Shown here piece after piece: positions 20,597 to 29,106 of a stretch of DNA of 64,000 nucleotides. The position numbers and the translations under genes are program-made. Below the pieces are notes generated by a model that saw nothing but the letters and a program-made list of their open reading frames with translations, was not told where the DNA came from and searched no databases. The stretch is taken from contig NZ_MUNZ01000086.1 of NCBI RefSeq assembly GCF_002001205.1, positions 62,001 to 126,000 of the forward strand. Reading direction: 5' to 3'. Source of the stretch: Hydrogenophaga sp. A37 (lineage in GTDB: Bacteria > Pseudomonadota > Gammaproteobacteria > Burkholderiales > Burkholderiaceae_C). Positions within the stretch are counted from its first letter, which is position 1. Every line of letters begins with the position of its first letter.

Positions 20597-21190
20597 CGGG
20601 AGCCAAACAAATCTATATAGATCAACGGGTTGCGGTTGACCGTTGACGATGTGAATGTGTCATCAACGAGTATTCACGCTTTTGCGATACACACTAAACG
20701 ACTTCCGCACCGTCTCCGGGCCTTCTTTGCGCACCGCAGACGCGATTCCCGGCAGCCGCCAAACAGCGGCATCCGGCGGGCAGGGAAGGGCGGTGTTTTC
20801 GTGGCGACTTTGAGTGTCCAGTCTCGCTGGAGGCGGACTCACTCAGTTGCCCTGGTGAAGCTGTTCGCTTTTCCCTTCTGAAGGACCGTTCTGAAGCGAT
20901 GCCGTCGGCCCGTTGGCTCACTAAGGGCGCCCAATATCGGGCATCGATAGAAAGAAGGCGAGGGGTTCCTGCCGAGCGTTCTCAGTCAAATAGCGGACCA
21001 GTCTCGAGAGCAGAACTGCGGCCTGTGTCAAGGATTTGATGGACAGGAGAACTGTCCAGATGTGCGGGTCGTCCATGTTTTGGCACGACCTGCTGGTCGC
21101 GTGAAGCGATACAAACTGTTGAGCGTTCCGATGTGGGTTGGACCTGGCGCGAGCAACTTGACTTCATCGTCAGCCACCACAAGATTTGTT
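20597..21190. other. Gene-poor left end of the guaA island
   Basis: No credible gene is seen here. The segment begins with a perfect palindrome, ATCTATATAGAT (20611-20622). This overlaps an 18-base sequence (20619-20636) that recurs exactly at 47646-47663. The rest alternates AT-rich and GC-rich patches, and short frames on both strands lack ribosome sites or family resemblance. It is most likely decayed island DNA. Confidence 0.5.
20619..20636 (+). repeat. 18-base exact repeat, copy 1
   Basis: AGATCAACGGGTTGCGGT occurs here, 22 bases after the guaA stop, and again at 47646-47663 inside the putative Xer element. The flanks of the two copies do not match. Confidence 0.6.
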
Positions 21191-21210
21191 GGGAAGATCT
21201 CGGTATCCAG

Positions 21211-21507
21211 GCGCAGCACGGCGTGCAGCTGATCGAGGACGACGCGTACGGCGAAACTGGTGGAGCGGCACTTCCCGGCCGGCACCCGCGTCACGCGGCC
21301 CGAAGGCGGCTATTTCCTCTGGCTGGAGCTGCCGCCCGAGGTGGACGCGCTGGCGCTGCACCAGCGGGCCAGGGCCTGCGTCATCAGCACCGCGCCGGGC
21401 GTGCTGTTCTCGGCCGACCACCGCTTCACCCACCACCTGCGGCTGAACGTGGGGCACCAGGGCGATGCACGGTTTGACGGGGCGATCAGGCTGCTGGGCA
21501 AGCTTGG
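21211..21507 (+). pseudogene. Relic of a PLP-dependent aminotransferase (MocR-like) with internal deletion
   Basis: Two pieces of one aminotransferase domain are joined out of frame. Positions 21211-21255 encode Q-L-I-E-D-D-A-Y-G-E, the segment with the aspartate that binds the PLP ring nitrogen. From 21251, one frame over, comes the C-terminal end (K-L-V-E-R-H-F-P-A-G, then G-G-Y-F-L-W-L-E-L-P). The PLP-lysine region between them is missing, as is everything upstream. The layout resembles class I aminotransferase domains of MocR regulators. The second frame has no stop before the downstream transporter. Confidence 0.7.
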
Positions 21508-21745
21508 CAGGCCAAACCCATTTGAGGGGTGCCCCTCGCGCTTGAAACAGCGCGATCACGATGGGCGGCCTTGCAAGGCTGAAGGCGGGCCCTCACGGCC
21601 TTCCCGGGTTTTCATTCCCTTGCAAAGGCACACCGCGTTTCCCGGGCGTTCAATCCCTGTTCAGCGATGCCGCAAACAGAGGGCGCATGATGGGGTGAAA
21701 AGCCAGGGTCAAAATCGCCTGGGTGCCCGAAACGGAAATTCGTTG

Positions 21746-23116
21746 ATGTCCTCACCAACCGCTGCCGAAAGTCCTTCAATGGATGGCGCTCACCTGAAAA
21801 GAAGCTTGGGCTTTGGCGATCTGGTCGCTTTTGGACTGGCCTACATCGCCATCGTGGCGCCTCTGACGAGCCTGGGATTTGTCTGGGCTGCTTCCGACGG
21901 GTTGATCGCCTCGTCTTTCTTGGTGGCGGCCATTTGCATGTACTTCACCGCGCTGAGCTATGTCACCATGAGCCGAGCGATCCCCAACGCCGGTTCCGTT
22001 TACGGGTTTGCACGCCGAAGTCTGGGTCACCGCCTGGGCTTCCTGGCAGGGTGGTTGATCCTGATGGACTACCTGTTGGTCCCCGCCTTGGTCTTCACGC
22101 TCATGGCCATCGGGATGGCGTTGCTGGCTCCCGCATTGGGTCTGGCCGGGTGGATCTGCGTCGTCGCCTTGATCACGCTGGGATTGAACTGGTGCGGTAT
22201 CGGCACCACGTCCAAGATCAACGCCTTTTCGGTGGCGATGCAATGTGTGATCGTGACCGTGGTGCTGGTTCTCACCATCATGGCGCTCAATGGCGGCGCG
22301 GGCAATGGTGCCCTGACCGCCCAACCTTTCGTGGGCGACCGAGGCATTCACTGGCCTCATGTGTTCTCGGGGGCCTCGATCGCCGTCATGGCGTTTCTGG
22401 GCTTTGATGCCATCAGCACGCTCTCGGAGGAAACCCGAGATTCCAGCGACCAGGGCTTGATCGGCAGGGCCATCTTGACGGTGCTGGCGGTGACCAGCGT
22501 GCTGTTCGTGTTCATCGCGTGGGCCGTTGGCAACCTGATGCCTGCCATCGAGATGCAGGACCCCGGTGCCGCCATCTTTGAGCTTCTGGGCCAAACAGTG
22601 GGGCCGTGGGCCTCGATCACGCTGGCGTGGGCACTCGCCGTCGTGGTGGGCTTCACCAATACCCTGCCCATGGTCGCGGGCGTATCAAGGGTGCTCTTCG
22701 CCATGGGGCGCGACCGCCAGTTGCCCGCCACTTTGGGCCGCGTTCATGGCGCCAGCGGCGTGCCGCGTGTGGCGCTGGTGACGGCCACCCTGGTGCCCAT
22801 GGTGACGGCGTTGGTGTTGAGGGATCGGGTGGAGGTCCTGGCATCGATGGTCAGCCTGGGCGCTCTGGGCGGCTTCATCATGCTTCACATATCCGTGATG
22901 GTGTATTTCAGGCACAGCGATCAGCGTTCTGTGTATTTCCACATTGTGGCGCCTGCGCTGGGCTTGATGGTGGCGCTTGCCGTGTTGCTCCGCATGCATC
23001 CGAGCGCTCTGAAAATGGGGGCGGTCTGGCTGACCATGGGCATGGTTTACAGCGCTTGGCTGAATCGGCGTGCCCGCCGGGACCAAGACGGGCAAAGGCC
23101 AAAAGAGCAAGGATGA
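21746..23116 (+). CDS. APC-family amino acid/polyamine permease
   Basis: Inner-membrane transporter of 456 residues with about twelve hydrophobic helices. The first helix motif (F-G-D-L-V-A-F-G-L-A-Y), the S-Y-x-x-M-S-R-x-I-P-N-A-G-S-V-Y segment and F-L-G-F-D-A-I-S-T-L-S-E-E-T near residue 215 place it in the APC superfamily, close to putrescine/amino acid permeases. I chose ATG 21746; a further ATG is at 21779. The frame is open far upstream through the aminotransferase relic, which I regard as chance. It is the first intact gene of the guaA island. Substrate is unknown. Confidence 0.88.
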   Translation: MSSPTAAESPSMDGAHLKRSLGFGDLVAFGLAYIAIVAPLTSLGFVWAASDGLIASSFLVAAICMYFTALSYVTMSRAIPNAGSVYGFARRSLGHRLGFLAGWLILMDYLLVPALVFTLMAIGMALLAPALGLAGWICVVALITLGLNWCGIGTTSKINAFSVAMQCVIVTVVLVLTIMALNGGAGNGALTAQPFVGDRGIHWPHVFSGASIAVMAFLGFDAISTLSEETRDSSDQGLIGRAILTVLAVTSVLFVFIAWAVGNLMPAIEMQDPGAAIFELLGQTVGPWASITLAWALAVVVGFTNTLPMVAGVSRVLFAMGRDRQLPATLGRVHGASGVPRVALVTATLVPMVTALVLRDRVEVLASMVSLGALGGFIMLHISVMVYFRHSDQRSVYFHIVAPALGLMVALAVLLRMHPSALKMGAVWLTMGMVYSAWLNRRARRDQDGQRPKEQG

Positions 23117-23188
23117 GAAGGGGCGCCCATCCCGACAGCGCCGCTCTTGCGGGTGGATTCACCTTCAAAGGGGCTTCGCCAATGAAAC

Positions 23189-23220
23189 AGGGCGACAACA
23201 CCCTATCGTGTTGTCGCCCT
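23189..23220. terminator. Bidirectional hairpin between convergent genes
   Basis: AGGGCGACAACAC (23189-23201) pairs perfectly with GTGTTGTCGCCCT (23208-23220) around a six-base loop. The T-rich side is on the minus strand (GTTTCATT), so it best serves the amidohydrolase gene, but it also lies behind the permease. Confidence 0.75.
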
Positions 23221-23255
23221 GGCCTTCAGGCGCTGGGCGCGGTGCCCAGGCATGG

Positions 23256-25190
23256 TCAGTGGTTGTGGCCGTCCCCGTGCGGCGAGCCCTTCACGATGGC
23301 GTGGCCGGCCGATCCATTGATATTCAACCTGCGGTCATGGGCGCGGGTTTCATGCTTCGACGGGGTCATCAGCGCTGCAAACTTGTCTTTCGCGGCAACG
23401 ACCCGGCCCCCGCTCATGGTCATCAGCACCTGGTTGCGTGCCAGCTTCTCTTCGGGAACGCGCAGGAAGTCTTTGTCCAGGGCGATCAGGTCGGCAAATT
23501 TGCCCTTCTCGATGGAGCCCACGTACTTCTCCAATCGCAGCTGGTAGGCCGCTTCGATGGTGGCTGCGCGGAGCGCGTCAATACGCGACAGCGCAGGATC
23601 GGCGTTGATCGGGCCCTCGAAAATCGGGGCGATGCTGGCAGCGCTGTGCGGGTTCGTCGGGTCACCAGATCTTGTCACGCCCACCTTGAGCGCCAGGAAC
23701 GTGTCGATCGGATCGATCGGCCAGTCGCTCCCAAAGGCCACACGTGCACCGGCGTTGCGAAGGCTGCCAAAGGGTTCCATGCGTGCGAAGCGATCAGGCC
23801 CCAGGTGGTTTTCGGTGTCCCCGATCGAGTAGGGCGCCCGCTGTGCCCATTGGAACGACATGGTCGCACTGACGTTCAGCGGGGCAAAGCGCGGATAGTC
23901 GGCCACGGCCACGGTTTCGCCATGGGCAATGGCAGGTCGGAAGTCGGCACGTGGTCGCTGAGCGCGAACGTATTCCACGGCGTCAAGTGTTTCCCGCACG
24001 GCGCGATCTCCCGTTGCGTGCAGGTGCATGTCAAGACCGCTGTCCACCGCTTCCAGCATCATCGGCTTGATCACACTGGCCGGGAAATACACCTCTCCCA
24101 TATTGGTGCCTGGTACCCAGTTCGGCGCCGCTGCGGTGCCCTGATTCTCGAAGTAGGGGGCCAGCATGGCGCCCGTGTCGCCAGGGGCGTTGACCACGCC
24201 GTCCATGAACACTTTGAGGATCTTGGCCGAAATGCCCGGTGCAACCTGGGGCTCACCCTGGTCGGTCGTGGCAACAAAGGCTTTGGCCTGGGCGACCGCG
24301 GCTTTTGGATCTGCGGCCGTGATGGCGGCATCCATGACATAGGTCAGATGGACGCGGGCGGTAAGTTCGCCCTCGTCTTTCAGTTTCTTGAAGGTTTTGG
24401 CGTGCGCTTCGCCCGCCGCGGCGTCCATGAACGAAGTGATGCCTTGATCGCGCAGGGCTTGCAATGCTGCGCGGCCTTGTTGCAGCAAAAATTCGTCGGT
24501 GTCCGGCGGAATGGCCGCTTTGACTTGCCAGCCTGCGGCATCCTCGCTGATGCCGCTTGGGTTGCCTGCACCATCCCGGAGAAATTTTCCGCCGGTGGGG
24601 TCTGGCGTGGCGGCAGTAACGCCCGCGAGTGTGAATGCCCGCGTGTTGGCCAGCACCGCGTGGAAGTCGCTGGAGGTCACCGCAATGGGGCGGCTCGTGG
24701 TCAGCGCGTCGAGCACGGTTTTGGTGGGGTCACCGTCGATGCCGTTGGTGGCCTGTCGATCCCAGTTGACGGCCTCGAGCCAGGTGTCGGGCTCTTTGTC
24801 CGCGCTCGTGTCCAGGCATGCCTGCAGTCTTTGTGCCAGCTGAGCGTGCGACAGCGGGGCGTAGGCCAAGTCGCAAATCAGCAGGGCTCGGCCACCAGCC
24901 AGGGAGTGCATGTGCCCGTCCACGAAGCCCGGCATCAGCATCTTTCCGCCCAGATCAATGACCTGGGTGTTCTTGCCAATCCAGTCCTTGGCGTCGGAGT
25001 TTTTGCCCACAAACACGATCTTTCCGTCGCGCACGGCGACGGCCTGTTGAATCGAGTTGTTGGCATCCAGTGTGACCACCTTGCCGTTGCGCAGAACGGT
25101 ATCGGCGGTTTCGTCGTCCGATCCACCGCAAGCGGTGATGACGAGCGCCACACATGCCAGCGAGGCGCCAGAAATTTTTGTCCAGTTCAT
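23256..25190 (-). CDS. Amidohydrolase family lipoprotein (YtcJ-like)
   Basis: Metal-dependent hydrolase of the amidohydrolase superfamily, 644 residues, with a lipoprotein signal (lipobox I-T-A-C near residue 20), so probably exported and lipid-anchored. The first metal motif is in P-G-F-V-D-G-H-M-H-S. A barrel-domain histidine (H-A-T-G-D-R-A) and the late D-W-P-I-D motif (G-S-D-W-P) match YtcJ/LAF3-type enzymes. I chose ATG 25190 because AGGAGACA lies just upstream. It is convergent with the permease and lies behind the LuxR gene on the same strand. Substrate is unknown; a cyclic amide or N-acyl compound is the usual type. Confidence 0.85.
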   Translation of the reverse strand: MNWTKISGASLACVALVITACGGSDDETADTVLRNGKVVTLDANNSIQQAVAVRDGKIVFVGKNSDAKDWIGKNTQVIDLGGKMLMPGFVDGHMHSLAGGRALLICDLAYAPLSHAQLAQRLQACLDTSADKEPDTWLEAVNWDRQATNGIDGDPTKTVLDALTTSRPIAVTSSDFHAVLANTRAFTLAGVTAATPDPTGGKFLRDGAGNPSGISEDAAGWQVKAAIPPDTDEFLLQQGRAALQALRDQGITSFMDAAAGEAHAKTFKKLKDEGELTARVHLTYVMDAAITAADPKAAVAQAKAFVATTDQGEPQVAPGISAKILKVFMDGVVNAPGDTGAMLAPYFENQGTAAAPNWVPGTNMGEVYFPASVIKPMMLEAVDSGLDMHLHATGDRAVRETLDAVEYVRAQRPRADFRPAIAHGETVAVADYPRFAPLNVSATMSFQWAQRAPYSIGDTENHLGPDRFARMEPFGSLRNAGARVAFGSDWPIDPIDTFLALKVGVTRSGDPTNPHSAASIAPIFEGPINADPALSRIDALRAATIEAAYQLRLEKYVGSIEKGKFADLIALDKDFLRVPEEKLARNQVLMTMSGGRVVAAKDKFAALMTPSKHETRAHDRRLNINGSAGHAIVKGSPHGDGHNH

Positions 25191-25294
25191 TCTTTGTCTC
25201 CTGCTCACCGTGAGCCGTTGTCATGGTAGGGAGACTGGGCCGCGCTTGGCCCTCTGCAGATGCGGAGGGTGGGCGTGCGTCCCGACGTGCGGGC

Positions 25295-26263
25295 TCAGGG
25301 ATTGGGATGGAGAGCCGATCCCAACTCGACCTTGTTGCGCACCCCCAGTTGCAGATAGATGTTGCGAATGTAGGTGCGAACCGTTGCCGGGGTCAGGTCG
25401 AGCAGGCGGGCGATTTCCTTGTAGGAGTCACCGCGCGCGTACAAGACGGCAACGCTGCGTTCCCGGGGTGGCAAGCGCAGGGCTTGCGAGTCCCGCCCGA
25501 ACGACAGGGCGATCAACTCGCCGCTGGGTTGAAACCACAGTCGGTGGCGACCCAGCGTGACACTGCCATCGCCGGCGTTGATGCGCGCCAGCAGTTCGGG
25601 TGGCAGTGGCGAGCTGAACCAGCCAGGCAGGTTTTCGCGCAGCAGCGCGCCCAGCTGGCCGCCGAGGTAGAGCAGATCACCGTTGCGGTCAGACAGGGCA
25701 AAGTGGTCAGACGCTTGGTGGGTCGAGGCGTTGAGCAGGTTTTGCACCTGGAGATGCCAGTGGTGCAGCAGGTGCCGCGTGAACTCCTCGAACATGACGC
25801 TGGCGAGGTCGTCGAAGGCTGGCTGGTGTTCGTCGCGGTACAGGGAAACGAAAAACAGCATGCCGCTGCCGGGCAGCTCGGCCGTCGTGGCCATGGCATG
25901 GTAAAGACGGTGCTTGCGGGAAAAAGAGGCGACCGCCGGCGCGGGATCGTCATAGCCGCTGAAGCGCACCACCGTGCCCAAGGCTTGCATGGAACCGGTG
26001 GCAAAGTCGTCGACGCCAGCGAGTGCGTTCCATTCGTCAGCGAAGCTGCTGCTCAGGTTGATGCGGCCGTGCAGCCAGTTGCGCCGCGGGTTCTGGGCGT
26101 CCTCGTCGGTCACCTCTCCCCACCAGGCAGACTGGAAAGGCACCAGCTTTTCCAGCACGCGCAGGGCGTCGAGCACCTGCCGCTCGGGCTGTGCCGACCT
26201 GGCCTGGCCGCTCAATGCCAGCAGGCTCTCGCTGAAGGCGCGCAAGGATTCGACGGCGTACAT
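25295..26263 (-). CDS. LuxR-type transcriptional regulator
   Basis: 322-residue protein whose last 65 residues form a LuxR/FixJ helix-turn-helix (L-P-P-R-E-R-x-V-A..G-D-S-Y-K-E-I-A..L-x-L-T-P-A-T-V-R-T-Y-I-R-N-I-Y). The first 250 residues have no recognised sensor domain and no receiver phosphorylation site is apparent, so it is probably a single-component regulator. It ends 104 bases before the amidohydrolase lipoprotein on the same strand; control of that gene is a reasonable guess. Confidence 0.85.
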   Translation of the reverse strand: MYAVESLRAFSESLLALSGQARSAQPERQVLDALRVLEKLVPFQSAWWGEVTDEDAQNPRRNWLHGRINLSSSFADEWNALAGVDDFATGSMQALGTVVRFSGYDDPAPAVASFSRKHRLYHAMATTAELPGSGMLFFVSLYRDEHQPAFDDLASVMFEEFTRHLLHHWHLQVQNLLNASTHQASDHFALSDRNGDLLYLGGQLGALLRENLPGWFSSPLPPELLARINAGDGSVTLGRHRLWFQPSGELIALSFGRDSQALRLPPRERSVAVLYARGDSYKEIARLLDLTPATVRTYIRNIYLQLGVRNKVELGSALHPNP

Positions 26264-26452
26264 GGCTCAGGCGCGCAAAAGAACGGGTTGTACAGGCATG
26301 CCGGTGGTGGGTGCCCCGCGTCTTTGTCTGTGCCGACGCATGTGGGCCGCTATGTTCGGGCGAGCGTACCTGATGCGGCCAACTCGGTGGGCATCGGTCC
26401 ACTGGCCTCGGCCCGACGGCAGGGGCAGGCCCGACGAGCGCTGGTGCGCGCA

Positions 26453-27355
26453 TCACGCCTTGAACAGTTCGATCACCAGGGCTCTCAGCCACTGCTGCAT
26501 GGGCACTTGCTGGTAGCGGCGGCTCCAGTGCAGGGCGACGGTGAAGTCCCTCAAGGGCAGGCGCGGTTCGAGCAGGCAAAAGCCCTCGGCGGGCGCAAAG
26601 CCTTGCGCGATCTCCCGGGGCATCAGAACCCCCAGGTCGGTGGAGCGCACGATGGCCGGCAGCGCCAGAAAGGTCGAGGTCACCAGGCGCACCTGGTGTT
26701 CCAGATGGAGCATCTGCAAGATGCGCAACGTATCGGTGTGGGAGCGCACGGCGACATAGTGCAATTGGTTCAGGCGTTCCAGTGCCAGCGAGCCCGATTT
26801 GGCGTAGCGGGTGATGGGGTGGTCGGCGCGCAACAGCAGTGCGTAGCGGTCGGTCAACAAGTCTTCTTTGGCGGTGTCCTTCGCAGCGGGCAGGAAGCCG
26901 ATCGCGATATGCAGTTGGCCGGTGTCCAGCGCAGCAGCCACTTCACCGGGCGGCCAGGCCCTGGCTTGCAGTTGCATGTGGGGCGCCCGTTCCTCCATCG
27001 CCGCCATCAGCTTCGGCAGGAAACGCGCTTCGCCAATGTCGGTGAGGTGCAGGCGAACCTCTTCGGTGGAGGTCAGCGGATCGAACTGGTCGGACTCCTG
27101 CAAACCCGCTTCGAACAGGGCCATGCCCGCCTGCACCGAGCGCGCCAGGCGGTCCGCCCGCTCGGTGGGGCGCACGCCGCCCATGGCGCGCTCGAAGATC
27201 GGATCCCTTAGCACCAGCCGCAGCCGCGTCAGTGCCTGGCTGGTGGCGGGTTGCGACAAGCCCAGTTGCTCGGCCGCTCGGCTGATGTTGCGCGTGCGGT
27301 AGATCGCGTCGAACACCCGCAGCAGGTTGAGGTCCAGCGTTTCAATATTCGTCAT
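26453..27355 (-). CDS. LysR-family regulator, probable controller of the mandelate cluster
   Basis: 300-residue LysR protein. The N-terminal winged helix (L-N-L-L-R-V-F-D-A-I-Y...S-R-A-A-E-Q-L-G-L-S-Q-P-A-T-S) is followed by a substrate-binding domain. I chose ATG 27355, the family start (D-L-N-L-L-R), though the frame is open 22 codons upstream. It is divergent from the benzoylformate decarboxylase gene across 84 AT-rich bases, the classic LysR layout. An aromatic acid such as mandelate or benzoylformate as inducer is inference. Confidence 0.9.
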   Translation of the reverse strand: MTNIETLDLNLLRVFDAIYRTRNISRAAEQLGLSQPATSQALTRLRLVLRDPIFERAMGGVRPTERADRLARSVQAGMALFEAGLQESDQFDPLTSTEEVRLHLTDIGEARFLPKLMAAMEERAPHMQLQARAWPPGEVAAALDTGQLHIAIGFLPAAKDTAKEDLLTDRYALLLRADHPITRYAKSGSLALERLNQLHYVAVRSHTDTLRILQMLHLEHQVRLVTSTFLALPAIVRSTDLGVLMPREIAQGFAPAEGFCLLEPRLPLRDFTVALHWSRRYQQVPMQQWLRALVIELFKA

Positions 27356-27439
27356 ATGGATATTACTTATTAGTCTCATATTATTGATCAATGATGGATG
27401 CGGCCGCAGACTTGCCTCCATTCACCAGCCGAGCCTGCC
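27356..27439. promoter_or_regulatory. Divergent regulatory region, LysR gene / mandelate cluster
   Basis: AT-rich gap in GC-rich surroundings. It contains two direct ATATTA copies (27360-27365 and 27378-27383) and a palindrome ATTGATCAAT (27383-27392). These are candidate LysR-binding elements; no clean T-N11-A site stands out. Confidence 0.45.
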
Positions 27440-29059
27440 ATGACCGCACCTGACACCCAACGCCCACCCACCGATGCCCAGCCCACCGTGCGCGAGGCGG
27501 TGATTCAACTGATGCGCGACCTCGGCATCGACACCGTGTTCGGCAACCCGGGTTCGACCGAGTTGCCGATGTTCCGCGACTACCCGTCTGATTTCAGGTA
27601 CGTGCTCGGCTTGCAGGAGTCGGTGGTGATCGGCATGGCCGATGGCTATGCCCAGGCCACGCGCAATGCCTCGATGGTCAACCTGCATTCGGCGGCGGGT
27701 GTGGGCCATGCCATGGGCAACATCTTCACGGCGTTCAAGAACCAGACGCCGATGATCGTGACCGCCGGCCAGCAGTCGCGTTCCATCCTGCCCTTTGACC
27801 CATTTCTGTTCGCGGCCCAGGCGACCGACCTGCCCAAGCCCTACGTGAAATGGGCCGTCGAGCCGGCGCGGGCCGAAGATGTGCCGTTGGCACTGGCCCG
27901 CGCCTACCGCATCGCCATGCAGCCGCCTTGCGGCCCGGTATTTGTTTCGATCCCGGCCGACGACTGGGATCGAACCACCGAGTGGGTGACGCCACGCCAG
28001 ATGAGCCAGGCCATCGGGCCCGATCCGGTATCGATCACTCGTGTGGCGACCGCCCTGAACGCCAGCCGCAGGCCCGCCATCGTGGTGGGGGCTGGTGTGG
28101 ACCGGGACGGCGCGGTCGGGCGCGTGGTGGCCCTGGCCGAACAGCACCGGGCCGCCGTGTACACAGCGCCCATGAGCGCTCGGTGTGGTTTCCCGGAGCG
28201 GCATCCGCTGTTCGCTGGGTTTCTCCCGGCCATGCGCGAGCGCATCGTTCAGCGGCTGGCCGAACACGACCTGATTCTGGTGCTGGGCGCTCCGGCCTTC
28301 AGCTACCACGTCGAAGGGCAGGGGCCTCACATTCCAGCGGGCGCGACCTTGTTCCATATCGTCGATGACCCCCAGACCGCCGCCTGGGCGCCGGTGGGCG
28401 ACAGCGTGGTGGCGAGCCTGCACCTGGCCCTGGATGCCTTGCTGGAACACAGTGCCCCGCCGCAGCGCGCGGCACCCACCGGGCGCGCCACGCCACAGGA
28501 GGCTGTCGCCGGCGTTCCGATGAGCGTGCCCTATGTCTTGCAGTCGCTGGACCGTGCGCGCCAGCCGGGTGACGTGGTGGTGGAGGAGGCGCCCGGTTCA
28601 CGCAGCGACATCCAGGCCCACCTGCCCATGGCAGGCGCCGACAGCTTCTACACCATGGCCAGTGGGGGTCTGGGACACGGCATGCCTGCGGCTGTGGGGG
28701 TCGCGCTCGCGCGACAGCGCCAAGGCCAGGCAGGGCGGGTCATCGCCTTGATCGGAGACGGGTCCAGCATGTATGCCATCCAGGCGCTCTACACCGCCGC
28801 TCAGATGAATGTGCCCATGACCTTCGTGATCCTGAACAACCGGCGCTACGCCGCCTTGCAGGACTTTGCGCCGGTGTTCGGCTATGCGCCTGGCGTCAAG
28901 CCCGCGGGCACCGACCTGCCCAACCTGGACTTCGTGATGCTCGCGCAAGGGCAGGGCATGACGGCGGAACGCGCCGAGGCCCCCGATGCGTTGGCGCCCG
29001 CCCTGGAGCGTGCACTGCGGCATCCCGGCCCCTTCCTTATCGAGATCGTGGTGGCTTGA
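27440..29059 (+). CDS. mdlC: Benzoylformate decarboxylase (thiamine diphosphate enzyme)
   Basis: Decarboxylates benzoylformate to benzaldehyde, 539 residues. The family's catalytic residues are in place: serine in G-N-P-G-S-T-E-L-P, the cofactor-activating glutamate in L-Q-E-S-V-V, histidine in N-L-H-S-A-A-G, and a second histidine in F-S-Y-H. The thiamine-diphosphate/Mg motif is G-D-G-S...N-N. The pattern follows Pseudomonas putida MdlC closely rather than acetolactate synthase. I chose ATG 27440. It is first in a run with aldehyde dehydrogenase and mandelate dehydrogenase, which fits the mandelate pathway. Confidence 0.9.
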   Translation: MTAPDTQRPPTDAQPTVREAVIQLMRDLGIDTVFGNPGSTELPMFRDYPSDFRYVLGLQESVVIGMADGYAQATRNASMVNLHSAAGVGHAMGNIFTAFKNQTPMIVTAGQQSRSILPFDPFLFAAQATDLPKPYVKWAVEPARAEDVPLALARAYRIAMQPPCGPVFVSIPADDWDRTTEWVTPRQMSQAIGPDPVSITRVATALNASRRPAIVVGAGVDRDGAVGRVVALAEQHRAAVYTAPMSARCGFPERHPLFAGFLPAMRERIVQRLAEHDLILVLGAPAFSYHVEGQGPHIPAGATLFHIVDDPQTAAWAPVGDSVVASLHLALDALLEHSAPPQRAAPTGRATPQEAVAGVPMSVPYVLQSLDRARQPGDVVVEEAPGSRSDIQAHLPMAGADSFYTMASGGLGHGMPAAVGVALARQRQGQAGRVIALIGDGSSMYAIQALYTAAQMNVPMTFVILNNRRYAALQDFAPVFGYAPGVKPAGTDLPNLDFVMLAQGQGMTAERAEAPDALAPALERALRHPGPFLIEIVVA

Positions 29060-29106
29060 AGGCCACAGCGACTGAACTTTCACAACCACCTGACGGAGAC
29101 AAGACC

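Noticed and set aside
20694-20921. 75-codon minus-strand frame (R-T-A-S-P-G-Q-L-S-E...)
   Set aside because: No ribosome site and low-complexity basic composition. Similar frames are often annotated in repeats of this family, but I cannot verify this.
21028-21294. 88-codon minus-strand frame near the island's left end
   Set aside because: Overlaps the aminotransferase relic antisense and has no recognisable domain.
21260-21745. N-terminal extension of the APC permease into the aminotransferase relic
   Set aside because: The open frame is continuous but the extra residues are aminotransferase C-terminus plus random sequence; the permease family starts near 21746.
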